Shown one piece after another: positions 1-10,131 of a DNA stretch of 64,000 nt. This stretch comes from Edolisoma coerulescens. Taxonomy: Eukaryota; Chordata; Aves; Passeriformes; Campephagidae. The translations under genes and the position numbers were made by a program. How positions within the stretch are numbered: position 1 is the stretch's first letter; every line of letters starts with the position of its first letter. Under the pieces are notes generated by a model. The model was not told where the DNA came from. It ran no database searches and saw nothing but the letters and a program-made list of their open reading frames with translations. The DNA lies in NCBI GenBank assembly GCA_013397115.1, contig VWZW01001682.1, positions 558,510 to 622,509 on the forward strand. The letters are read 5' to 3'.

Positions 1-354
1 CCTGTAACATCTATGAAACTGCTTCCATGTCAAACCCTCACATTGCTTTCAGCTTTCAGTGACTTTCAGTAAGTCATCCAGTGGCTCCCTGCCAATCTGA
101 AAGTCTCTGTAAATGCACAGCAATTCCCTGAGAATTCTTTTGGAAGAACAAGTGCTGTTGGTTTCAGTAACAGACAAGGCAGAATCTAAAAAATATTTTT
201 GGATATTTATTTATACAGCATAAATAGGTATAACACTGCAGATGATGCTGTTGGTGTTTTATTCCCAAACTGCATCTTAGAAATTCAGAGCTTTTCCCCT
301 CCTACAGTGAAGCCTGAATGTTACAGAAGCAGAGAGAAAGAAATGAGATTTTTT
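1..354. other. Unique intergenic sequence
   Basis: AT-rich sequence without a recognisable gene or repeat. Reading frames are closed by frequent stops. I see nothing specific here before the CR1 tail that begins at about 355. Confidence 0.6.
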
Positions 355-404
355 GGAACCAGATGATCTTCCTGGTCCCTTCCAACCCAAACCATTCTAT
401 GATT
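355..404 (+). mobile_element. CR1 LINE, 3' terminal fragment
   Basis: The segment reads as the last roughly 50 bases of an avian CR1 non-LTR retrotransposon. It has GATGATCTTCCTGGTCCCTT, then TCCAACCCAAACC, and it ends in ATTCTATGATT, the short motif that CR1 elements repeat at their 3' end. CR1 copies are commonly truncated at the 5' end, which fits so short a relic. No coding part of the reverse transcriptase is present. The subfamily cannot be named from this length. Confidence 0.85.
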
Positions 405-3305
405 ATCAATAACTCAGCTATCAAATTTCACCCCTCTGGTGTATATAAATCTGAAGTGATCTGAATGGCTTCAGCTGAGTCACTCCCAGACATATCTGAC
501 ACCGGAATTTTGCTTCTCAGTGGCGTTCATCAGCTGCATTTCTAGCTGTGCTCTTCACTCCAGGCACGGAGACGGGACCACACACCTCCACACAGGGCAC
601 GGGACCTGCAACTGGAGCACAGCTGCTGCTGTCCAGGAAAACAGAACAGGCTTTTGAAGAGGCATGTGCTCAGGGCTGGATGTGCAGCCCAGCACTCCTG
701 GCTCCAGCAGCCAAGGTCACAGGTGAGGTCTGTAGGGGGTAACGCCTCCTTTCCGTGGGTGTTTGTGGTGGAGGACTGGACAACCAGGCAATTAACCCTG
801 GGGTTTGCTATTGTTGGTTAGCTGAGTGGTTGGGGTTTTTTTACATCTCTGAAGAATGTTAAAAATTTGCAAAGCAGAACTGGGCAGAGAGTTTACTGGA
901 AAAACAGGAAAATTATAGGAATGACCAGATGTTAGGACTGAATTTTCATCTACCCCAAAAGAAGCAGGAATTAAGTTGGATAGAATTCTTTCTCTGGGGC
1001 CAGACGAGTTTCATTCCAACTGAAGTGTTCAGGGGTTTGTTTCTATTTTGAGTGGAATTACTTCTGGCTAGCTTATGTTGACCTGAATTTTTTGTTTTTT
1101 CTTTTTTTTTGGTAAAACAAACTACCTAAAATCTTCATCCACCTCAGCTGTAGAAGTCACTTGTACACAGAACTGCTCATTGCAGAGCAGTGGAAGCTCA
1201 TCTATCATTTCTCCCCACCAACACAAGAGAAATGGGGGATTCCACCACGCTTGGGATGGAAATGATAATGTGAAATGACTGTGTGAGTGTGAGGAAAATT
1301 GAGCACAGACACTTGCAGAGTCATCAATAGGGCTGGGCATCCCCCCTGCCTTCTCACTTGTTTTTTCAGTCATAAAATACTGTACCATTTTCACTGATCT
1401 CAGATAGAATAACCTCTCTCTAATCCCCGGAGATTCTGGGACAGAAAAGCAGAGGTAGGGATTTTTTCCCTAACAACCACTCATGCCCAGTCCTCTCTCA
1501 TTAGTATGCTTAATTAATCACACTATCTCCTCCAAGGTTTACTAATTTAGTAAATGCACGAGATTGCATCATCAGCTTGAGTAATGGAACACCTGACCCA
1601 ATGTTTTTTTCCTAAAAACTGCTGTGAGAATGTATGTACAGAAAATACACAAATACAAAAAATACACTGAATACACAAAATTTTCTTCTTCACCAGATAA
1701 CACGCTGCCCTAGCTGTCATTGTTGTAAAAAAATTATGCAAAATCAGCAGACATGCAGAAAGAGTTCACTCTCCTGCAATAAACTTGTTTGCCTACTAAA
1801 CCTGTGAAAGACAGGAATCAATCCTGGCTGATGATGGCACAAGAGTAAGTTGAACTCAAAGCCCACCACGGAGAATGATCAACTGACCTCAGTGGTGATT
1901 CTTTTTGCTTTGCACTCCAGAATGCCTCCACAGGCTCTGATTATAATAAACCAAATGTTGGTTGTGCTTGCCACACTATGTCAGATAGCAGGTACATCCT
2001 AAAAGACAAGTAATTATAGACTTCCAAAATTATTAGATTAGTGAAAATACAGCTGCAAAACAACATAGAAGCAAATTTAATTACCATGCTAATTTTCCCT
2101 TGGTATGAGAAATACTGACTATACTCCTGTGATTGCTTACTTTACACATCAAGTCTTGCCACTACTACTGTTTAAGTTATTAAAACACTTAAAATATGGA
2201 ACTTCATTGCAGATGTGAAGTTTTATGCTGGAACAACCTGTGAATATTATGCAGTCCTAGGATTTTAAAAAACTTCATCCTTTTTAGGGCAAATAAAAGC
2301 TGGAGCTGCTAAGCACTAGGTAGAATACAAATATATTTTTTCAAACTGTGTCCCCTCTTCTATTAAGAATTTCTGACAATTTTAATAATTGATACAAAAT
2401 GAAATAGTTTTGTGAAATATCTGTGGATTGTCTCCTCCACCAATTAGCATTTTAGCCATTGCTTATAAAAGAGTCTTTCTAATGAAAGGATAGAAGGAAT
2501 CAGCAGGATATTCACTAAGAAAATGCTCAGACCGGGCCAGACCCCTGAATTTACTGACGCTTCTACTAAGGAAAAGTGGAACTTGCCACTAAGACCTGTA
2601 TGATTTCAATCATTTACTCTTTAACATCAAAACCCCACAGTTCCCCACATCTTCAGTGTCATGGGATCAAAGTTTAAAAAGAAAAAAAAAATCAAGAAAA
2701 GAGTGTCTATGCTTACTTTGCTGCCTGATAGATGTAGACAATGCTGCTGATGGGAGATTGGAAAATGCCATTGCTCAGGTACCAAAGGAGACATTGGATC
2801 AGGTCCCCTAGAAGACAATTCCTTTTAGATATCAGAAATGTCTACCATTCTTTTAGAAGAACATACATTTTTTTAGTCTTTTTTTTTCCTGTTCTGTTTT
2901 AGAGATTAATATTAATACCATTTGTTCAGTTTATATTTACTTTAGATAGCAATAACTACCTTTAATTTTCATTGGAGAATATCTGCTGCAGCTGGGACTG
3001 GTATTCAGCAGCAAAGAACTGTGCAACATAAGCCTTCAAGAAACAATCTGCCCTCAGATGTTCATGGACAAGTCCCATTGAACCTGGCACATAACTTCAC
3101 CTTATAAATTGGTTTTATCAGCAGAATAATGTTTCTCTATAAACTGTTCTGGATGTCTAGAGCAAATGTAAAGCGCTGTTTCTGAACAGTATTGCTATTT
3201 CCACCACAAAAGTAGAATATGCTTCACTTTGGCAAGAAACTCCCTCTCTACCCTGGGATACATTGCATGAGCAAAAGGAAAAAGCCACTATGAACTGAAT
3301 ACTCT
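405..3305. other. Unique intergenic sequence
   Basis: About 2.9 kb of AT-rich sequence with short, unrelated open frames on both strands, none resembling a known protein. Short T- and A-runs occur (for example near 1090-1112 and 2680-2690). No repeat family, RNA gene or strong promoter pattern is visible. Confidence 0.6.
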
Positions 3306-3349
3306 AAAAAGAAAGAAAGAAAGAAAGAAAAAGAAAGAAAGAAAGAAAA
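3306..3349. repeat. (AAAG)n microsatellite
   Basis: Ten or so AAAG units with one interruption (an extra A near the middle) form a pure purine tract on the + strand. It lies about 370 bp before the CpG island at 3720. Mirror-symmetric purine tracts of this kind can form triplex DNA, but nothing here shows a function. Confidence 0.95.
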
Positions 3350-3719
3350 CTCTCCTCCTGTTTGCAAACAGAAGATTGGTTCATTTGCGCATGCTGTGCA
3401 AAACTTGCCACAAAGTCCTTTGTGCCATCAGCATGAAAAGAATCCTTTGCCCAGGCGGGAGATTAGGGTGGCCAGCGGGAATCCCTGCACCCGAAATTCA
3501 GATCAGAATGGGTAAGTTCATGGGAAGTTGGGATTTTAAAGGGATTGTTCTGATGATGCCAAAAGAGCAGCAGGAACAGCCAACTCTACAGGTCCATCCA
3601 AATCTCGGTTTTCTCTCTCAGCAAAGGTACGCTGAGGGAACAGAGTGGGAGGGGCTGGTTTTGCTCCCCTCCAGGGGCTGTTATGCAAGAGTGAACCACA
3701 AAGGTGCCAGCAGGTACAT

Positions 3720-4025
3720 CGGGCACCCCATCTGAGAGCCCCGACCGCAGCACCTCCCTCCCCTTCGCACCAGCAAACCCTGCGCGGCTGGAGCTGGTGC
3801 CGGCGGCAGCTGAGGGCTGTGGTCTTTCACAGCACAATCCACGCATCAATCTTCCTTACAGCGGGCTCTTATCCTGGCTCCCAGAGCCGCAGCCACCTCC
3901 AGCGCGGAGCGGGCACCGGGCAGCGGGTGCGAGGCGCGGGGGCCGCAGCTGCCACTCCCCTCCTGTGCCGGCAATTGTGCGGCCGCCTCGGGAGCGCTCC
4001 CGGCCGCCCGGCCCGGGCAAAAGAC
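3720..4025. promoter_or_regulatory. CpG island, candidate promoter
   Basis: This is a strongly GC-rich block in AT-rich surroundings. By hand count there are about 20 CpG dinucleotides between 3868 and 4017, with a NotI site (GCGGCCGC) at 3979-3986 and several GC-box-like runs. In a bird genome where CpG is depleted elsewhere, such clusters usually mark promoters or unmethylated regulatory elements. Open frames of 128 and 157 codons cross the island in different frames. They look like products of low stop-codon frequency in GC-rich DNA, since neither resembles a known protein and both run into AT-rich sequence. No clear TATA box sits at a fixed distance; a TTTATAG run at about 4441 lies outside the island. 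Transcription direction is not determined. Confidence 0.55.
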
Positions 4026-5789
4026 CTCTGAATCAACCTTTTCACTGGAAAAGAGATTGTGGCCCTATAGAAAAGTATGAATTCAGAGCAAAGCCTTTCT
4101 GCAGGATTAGTCCATTAGAAGCGAAAGAGAAAGGTTTTTTTGTTGTTCTGCAAAATATAAGTGATTACGGGATTTAAAGCGGGGGAAAAAAATGGTCTGT
4201 CTATAGTGGGGAATATCAGCGTTGGAACAATGAATGCTCTTATCCTCTGCCTAAGTCCTTGTACTGCCCTTATCTCCACCCCATCGGCCTGGCTGCCAGG
4301 AGAGTGAGCTAAGGGAGATAGAGTAACCACTGTCCTGTGTGGTCCTTCCCTCCTTCCTGCCTCCAGAGAAAAAGGTGTGTGAGAGATGGGGATCTGCTTC
4401 GCCGGAGCTTTTTTAGAGAAGGGGGAGGGCTGTGCTCGAATTTTATAGCAGAGGAAAAAAAAGTCACCCAATTCCCAGGCGGAGTTTCTTCTTGTTTTCT
4501 TTTTGACATTTTTTGGTGGTGTTTTCTTCCCCCATCCCCCTGCTTTTCCAAGTTTTTCCAAGTCAGTTACTTGTCCCATTAATAACCAAAACACCACCAG
4601 CTGCTCATCTCACCTTTGGGAGAACAGTAAAAGACTTATTTTGTGGATTTATCATCACCTTAAAAACAAAGGATTAACACGTATTGTCTTTTTAAGAGAT
4701 TCATACACATGGGGTTAGTTACAAAGGACTTTTTTTTTTTTAATCAATTAATTGGGGGGGCATTTTCAATCTGGTGACAAATTTGAACAATCTTAAAAGA
4801 GAAAGAATTTTTTTCTTCCCAAGGGCTGGAGAACCGCACTTAACAAAAAGGAAATCTGTACAGTAAATGGTAGAAAGAGAAGAGTGAACACTTCTCTTTT
4901 AACTCATCATACAACCTTAAAAAAAGGTTGGGTTCCCATAGGTCCCATAGTATCTAAAGGTAAAAGGATTTCAAACTTCAGGCCTTGCAGTCCTTATGTC
5001 AAAACTATTCAGTTCAGACCTTATGATCAGACTTTAAAATAGATTCTGATCTTTGTTTAGAAGCCATCTGGCCAAAGAAAAATAGCCAACTGTTTCAGCT
5101 CTTTTACATTTTTTTTCCTTTTTTCACCTCATCCCAAAAATACGTTTTGCGAGCAGCATTCCACTTTTCATCCCTATGTGTCAAATGTGATATAGGACTT
5201 TTAAATATCCAGTGCATGTTCTTTACACATAACAAAGTTTGTGTAATCACATGCTTGCAGCAGTAAAATTCCATATTCCTTCTCTTTACAGATGGTGCAG
5301 TAATTATCATTTAGCTCTCAGAATATAACTCAGGGTGTGGAAAAGACACACAAAGTTTACATGCATGCTAACCCACCCTTTTACAGAATTTCAAATGTAA
5401 CCAGTTTTTTGGTTGCATGGTCACATAAAAATTCCCCTTTTGCAACACTTTACACAAAAAACAAACACCTAGATTCAGAGTTTCCTAAAGGAGTCATCTG
5501 AAAATAGGTACTTTCTGCCAAAATGTCACAAAGATTTATGTGCTTACATTCATGGATTAAATTGAGGACAGGTGGGAGAACATTCAAGTAGGAGAAGGAA
5601 TGATAGCAAATTTATGTGTAAAAAAAGGGGGGGAGGAGGGTAGTTATTATGATTTCTGGTGGTTTAGGTAAAACAGACATAGGTTTTGTAAAAGGGAAGG
5701 TACCATGCCTGGAAAGCCATCCTTCAGCAGTGAAATAATTACCTATGGGATTGTATTTCCTTAAAGTGAAGAGAGAGGCATTCTGGAAT
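4026..5789. other. Unique intergenic sequence with homopolymer runs
   Basis: AT-rich sequence following the CpG island, with a T-run at about 4730-4742 and a G-run at 4755-4761. Overlapping short open frames on both strands near 4300-4600 have no recognisable protein features. I see no repeat family or RNA gene. Confidence 0.55.
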
Positions 5790-6100
5790 TCCAAACACTC
5801 TGTCTCAGCCCCCAGCACGGCACTGGGATGCTGCACGGGGCACGGGAACAGATGTTTGTGGGGCGGGTTCATGGTGCACCAGCACGGGGCAAGCAGGCAC
5901 TGAAACACTGCAGCTGCTTCCCTTCCCTGGCCGGGGAATTGTGCCTCTCCCAAGGACACCCCCTCCCACCTCAGAGGAGAACTGAGGGGTCCCTGCCCTT
6001 CCCTGGAAACCCTCAGACGTGGTGGACTTCGAGGTTTCTGCAGGAAGCCCCAGAATAAGGGAGCACCAGTGCAACCCCTGACACCTGGGCAGAGGAGACT
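5790..6100. other. GC-rich pocket without recognisable gene
   Basis: A block of about 300 bp that is richer in G and C than its flanks, with open frames on both strands (for example about 163 codons on the minus strand over 5612-6103). Stops are rarer here simply because of composition. The translated frames are low-complexity proline, glycine and serine mixtures with no domain I recognise. CpG density is modest, so this is weaker as an island than 3720-4025. Confidence 0.4.
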
Positions 6101-7043
6101 CACGCCAAGTCAGCTGCAGTGAAAGCCACAAGATCACCAAGATGTTTGTGAAAAATTGGTTTTAAAGCTGATTCTTATTTCAAACAATTTTCTAATCCCT
6201 AAGTAGTCTCAAAGTAGGACCACGTGGTGCCTGGCCTGCTAGGAAGGGATGATGGATTCTGACAAATTTCTTTTCTGGATTTTAGTGGGGGTGGTGGCAC
6301 CCATTAAAAGTCTGTGTTGGGTCTGGCTACCAAAGCTGGGCCATGCAAACCCAAAAGAGTCCTGCTGTGCTCAGATCCTATATGAGACACTTTCAAACTA
6401 AATTTTACACTGAAGAAAACTGTAACATATCTCAATAATCACCCAAGCCAGCTGTAGTTCAAGCCTCTCTAAATACCATCCCAACTATTATTAGGATCCA
6501 TGGCTAAGATGTGTTGTAAATCAAGCTGTTCAGGGCTCACTAAATTCCTTTCAGAATAAAATTAACTTGATTCCTACCCGTGCACCCAAAGCTGGCTGTG
6601 TATACATTATCATTCCTTTCAAACAGTGATGTAATGAAGATCAACATATTCCCACCTTTTAAATCACAGAGGATGATTACATTGAGGCAAATGAAAACTG
6701 AAGCATATTGACAAGATTGGGGTTTTTTTTTCCCCCCTCTGCAGGAAATGATTGTAGAGGTAGGCAGTCTAGTGTTTCACAGAAGTACTGTGTTTTATGT
6801 AAATAAATATATAGCTAGGAACAGTCACAGAGGTTAAAGGGCATCTGTAAAGAGAAAACTATGATTCCTAGACTCTGCTAAATTTATTTAGTAGAGGGTC
6901 TAAAGAAAGTTTCAGACTGGGCTGTAAGGTGCTAATAGCCCAACCAGATAATGTTAGCTTCCCAAGTCTGGATGCCAGAAGAAACTGTAAATGGCTAAGA
7001 GCTGACACAAAACTCTTTTATCCAAGAAAAACATGTTATTCTG
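6101..7043. other. Unique intergenic sequence
   Basis: AT-rich sequence with no supported gene, repeat family or RNA. Only short pyrimidine runs stand out, near 6720-6738. Confidence 0.55.
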
Positions 7044-7060
7044 AAAAAAAAAAAAAAANA
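7044..7060. repeat. Poly-A run with one ambiguous base
   Basis: An A-run interrupted by an N at 7059. The N probably marks an unresolved homopolymer length rather than a real gap. No upstream sequence suggests a retroposed gene copy. Confidence 0.9.
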
Positions 7061-7906
7061 GAGTATTATATCTTGGTATAACATTGATGTATTATTCTTT
7101 CTCAACCTCTGGCCTTCAGGAGGGTGCAGTGTTATTGCTCTATATTAATCCTCCCATGCATAAATTTAGCTTTAAAATTGTTAAGTGGAAGCCATCAACC
7201 TACGCTTCATACTTCATTTTTATTCAGTATTGCCTACAATTACTTCTTAGAAATTTAAAGCTGAATTATATTTCCTCTCTGAATTTATTTTTCCTGCATA
7301 ACACATGCAAAAAGATTTATCAACATAGAACACTTGTATGTTGAACCACCGGAATTGCTTTTCTGTCCAGAACTGAATTAAATTATTTATACAGAGACAG
7401 TGACTTTTGGAGTAGGCCTTAATTACAGCAACACTTCTGCAAGCAAAGCAGGTTAAATTTAGCAAGCTTATAATTGATAATCACTAATAACAACCTGCTC
7501 CATGAGTGCTTCACTATTAGTTTAACAACATGCTTCAGGAGATGCTCCAAACACAGGGGCATTTCTGACTCTTCAGTTACGCTGTAACTACAGAGTTTGA
7601 TTCCTGACCATAATCAGGGTAACACTGACTCATCTGGATCTGTCTCTGAAATCTGAAAGAAAGGTTATTTTTAAAACTATGTGTAGTCATTTCATCCTGT
7701 GACGTACAACTGAAGCTTCTAGAAATCCATTATTCTTCAGATAACATGGAGTTTCATGACTACAGTTCACCAGTTTAGCAGAGCCTCTGGATATATTTAA
7801 GTTAGAATAATATGTTATAGCCATGTTGTTTGCAAACCCTCTGAAAAGTGGCAGATTCAATGTATGCTCTTTTCCCAGATTAATTTTGGTACCTATTTAC
7901 ATGGTT

Positions 7907-7975
7907 GGATCAAATTATGTCCCCATTTTCACCTGTACTACCACAGTGAAACCAGTGGAAATAGGCAAGTGGAAA
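7907..7975. repeat. Ancient palindromic amniote repeat (MITE-like)
   Basis: The segment begins GGATCAAATTATGTCCCC, continues with TTTTCACCTGTAC, and has CAGTGAAACCAGTGG near its centre. This follows the pattern of an old dispersed repeat common in turtles, crocodilians and birds. That family is nearly palindromic around a 'fixed sequence with CCATTGA...TCAATGG' centre and carries 'GGATCAAATTCTGCCC' type ends. The match is from memory and is diverged, and the right arm is mostly lost. The family name is not assigned. The palindromic shape suggests a non-autonomous DNA transposon. Confidence 0.45.
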
Positions 7976-9429
7976 AGAAGGCAAATGTAAAGTGAGGTCA
8001 CTGTTCCCTTTTTCTCAAAGATAAGAAGTTTTCACATAGCAGCAGCCTTGGGAAACAATCCATTTTAGACCAAATGAGTCCCAGTGGTAATGTCGATTTT
8101 TAGCAACTGTGTTACACCAGGGATACATTTAATTCCACTGTTCTTTGTTGTTCTCATTAATAAGCCACATTATGTCACTCAGTCTGCATGCAAAAGTGTC
8201 ATTACTGTTATTTAATTACTTTGTTTTTGTAAGGAAAACTACCCGATTAGGTTGAGTACAGCCAGCAATGTGGCCAAATTAAAGTTGTGCACTCCAACCC
8301 AAATATTTTTTTCTTTGTTTCTGCACATATAATTGCATGTAATTTTTAGTTGTGTACAGAATTTTTATGATAAAACTCCATTAATCACAAATTCATCAGT
8401 GCAGGAAAAATACATCCCAAGAAACGCGGTATAATGTTACAAACATAAGACATGTTTTAGGATGGAACGAGGCCAGGATTCCCATCTTCATCTATCCCCT
8501 AATGTTACATAAATGACTAAGTCATCATATCCGTGGTTTTCACATGGAAATATAAACACCACTGAAATTCCATACGCTATAAATGGCTATGATTCTCGAG
8601 CGCTTAAAATTACCAAGAGAGCCATAAGAACGACGTGTACAACATCCCCTGAAGGATGAGAGCAGCCAGGGCAGCTCTGGCAGTGGGTGCTGCTCCTATG
8701 GGGCACTAATTGCCACCCAGGCTCCCACTCCTGGCTGTGCTGTCACCTTCCCTGTGCCCTCACAGCACAGGTCACTTCAGATCTCTGCCCATTCGGTTCC
8801 CCCCAGCTCCTGAAGTGGTTTTTGTTATGCTTCTGTCACTCAGATCAGCTCTGAAGGCCTGGCATGCATGTTATGGCTCCTGGGAGAATAGGGGCTCAAA
8901 GTTTATTTAGCTCCTGAAGGCCTGTTCTAGCGCTAATTAAAAGTAACTTTTCATGTAGGGCACCATGGGCCCAGCTTCGGCACAACCGAGGAGCTGAAGT
9001 CAGGGGACTTGCTCTAAATGTAAAGCAGCATCCAGGTGAGAAAAATTTCTCTCTCTCTGTGCTTTTGCAACTAAGCCAAAGCCAGGCTATATTCTAATCT
9101 AATTACAGTCCTTAAATCAGCAGTGTGTTACCAGCTCAGGGTCTTTTTATCTTCAGAGCCTCAAGAAGACAATTCATAAACAAACAGTGGTGGTGAAATC
9201 CAGTCAGGCAAGCGATGCCTCTGATTTCAGAGCAGAAATCCATGCTATGTTGATGGCACTACTGGCTCAAATATCATATTTACATTCTAGTTTTTAATGG
9301 CTTGCAGTTAGGAATCAGACAAGCTGTTCTGTAGGTGGTCTAAATTATATCCTGTGTGCATGCTGCATGCTGAGAGGAGTTTGCTGATCCAAGAAATGAT
9401 AAAAGACTAAGCAATCACCCACTGTAAGT
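7976..9429. other. Unique sequence, possibly with regulatory DNA
   Basis: Largely single-copy sequence. The part from about 8140 to 8260 is repeat-free, has TTTAATTACTTTG and similar homeodomain-type AT cores, and is low in CpG, which is the texture of conserved vertebrate enhancers. That is an impression only. A slightly GC-richer stretch lies at 8640-8830. No gene is supported. Confidence 0.35.
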
Positions 9430-9508
9430 CCAAATCTTTACCCTGGCAAACCTTACGCTGATTTTTCATAGGGGTTTTGCCTGAGTAATGGCTGTAGAAT
9501 TTGGCCCA
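9430..9508. repeat. Ancient palindromic amniote repeat (MITE-like)
   Basis: Two arms face each other. The left arm reads CAAATCTTTACCCTGGCAAA and the right arm reads GTTTTGCCTGAGTAATGGC followed by GTAGAATTTGGCCCA. They are diverged reverse complements (CTTTACCCTGGCAAA against TTTTGCCTGAGTAATGG). This is the pattern of an old dispersed amniote repeat whose consensus arm is close to TTTTGCCTGAGTAAGGACTG. A palindromic non-autonomous DNA element is the likely origin. The family name is not assigned. Confidence 0.55.
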
Positions 9509-10067
9509 TTTTGACCACATCAGTGATTAACAGTCCACTACCAGGACCCCTGTCCCTCTGGTCCATTTTAGGTATTTAAAGCTGATTCACATTATGGCAA
9601 TAACAAAAAGTCTTACTATCTTCAAGCCTTTTTTGACCTCAAATTTCTCTGTGATGAAGATATTTTCTCCATTTAATGTTACCATGTTTTTTTAGACATA
9701 TCTGGTTACCTTAATACACACATGTATGACATGTGGGATTTTCAGGAATACCTGAGTGCCTTTCTCTCACTAAAATCAAGGAGAATTAACTGCTAAATGT
9801 CTTTAATGATTCATACCAAACTCACCGATGAAAAAAATCACATTAGAAAGCTTTAACAAAGCAGGATATTTATTGTGCCACCATATGCCAAACCATTACT
9901 CAGATCCCTGCACTTGACTTCTGCTAAGACAGTCTCCTTTTACTTTAATTCACTACATTTCATGTCCTTTAAAAAAGGAGTTTCTAAGATATGACCTGGT
10001 CTTTCAATCTGTACATAGCTCAGCATCAAAGATCTTAAAGATCTTAAACTTGATTGAGGCTGGAAAT

Positions 10068-10131
10068 TACAGAATCACAAAATATTCTGAGTTGGACAGG
10101 ACCCACAGGGGTCATCCTGTCCAGCTACTTG
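10068..10131 (-). mobile_element. CR1 LINE, 3' fragment (reverse orientation)
   Basis: The + strand reads ACAGAATCACAAAATATTCTG, then AGTTGGACAGGACCCAC, then GGTCATCCTGTCCAGCT. This is the reverse complement of a CR1 3' end of the type with 'GAGTTGGAAGGGACCCACAA' in its consensus. About 60 bp survive, with no coding part. It lies in otherwise unique AT-rich sequence just after a small direct repeat of GATCTTAAA at about 10030-10047. Confidence 0.8.

Noticed and set aside
3645..4177. Open frames of 128 and 157 codons over the first CpG island
   Set aside because: They overlap in different frames, have no recognisable domain and are explained by few stops in GC-rich DNA.
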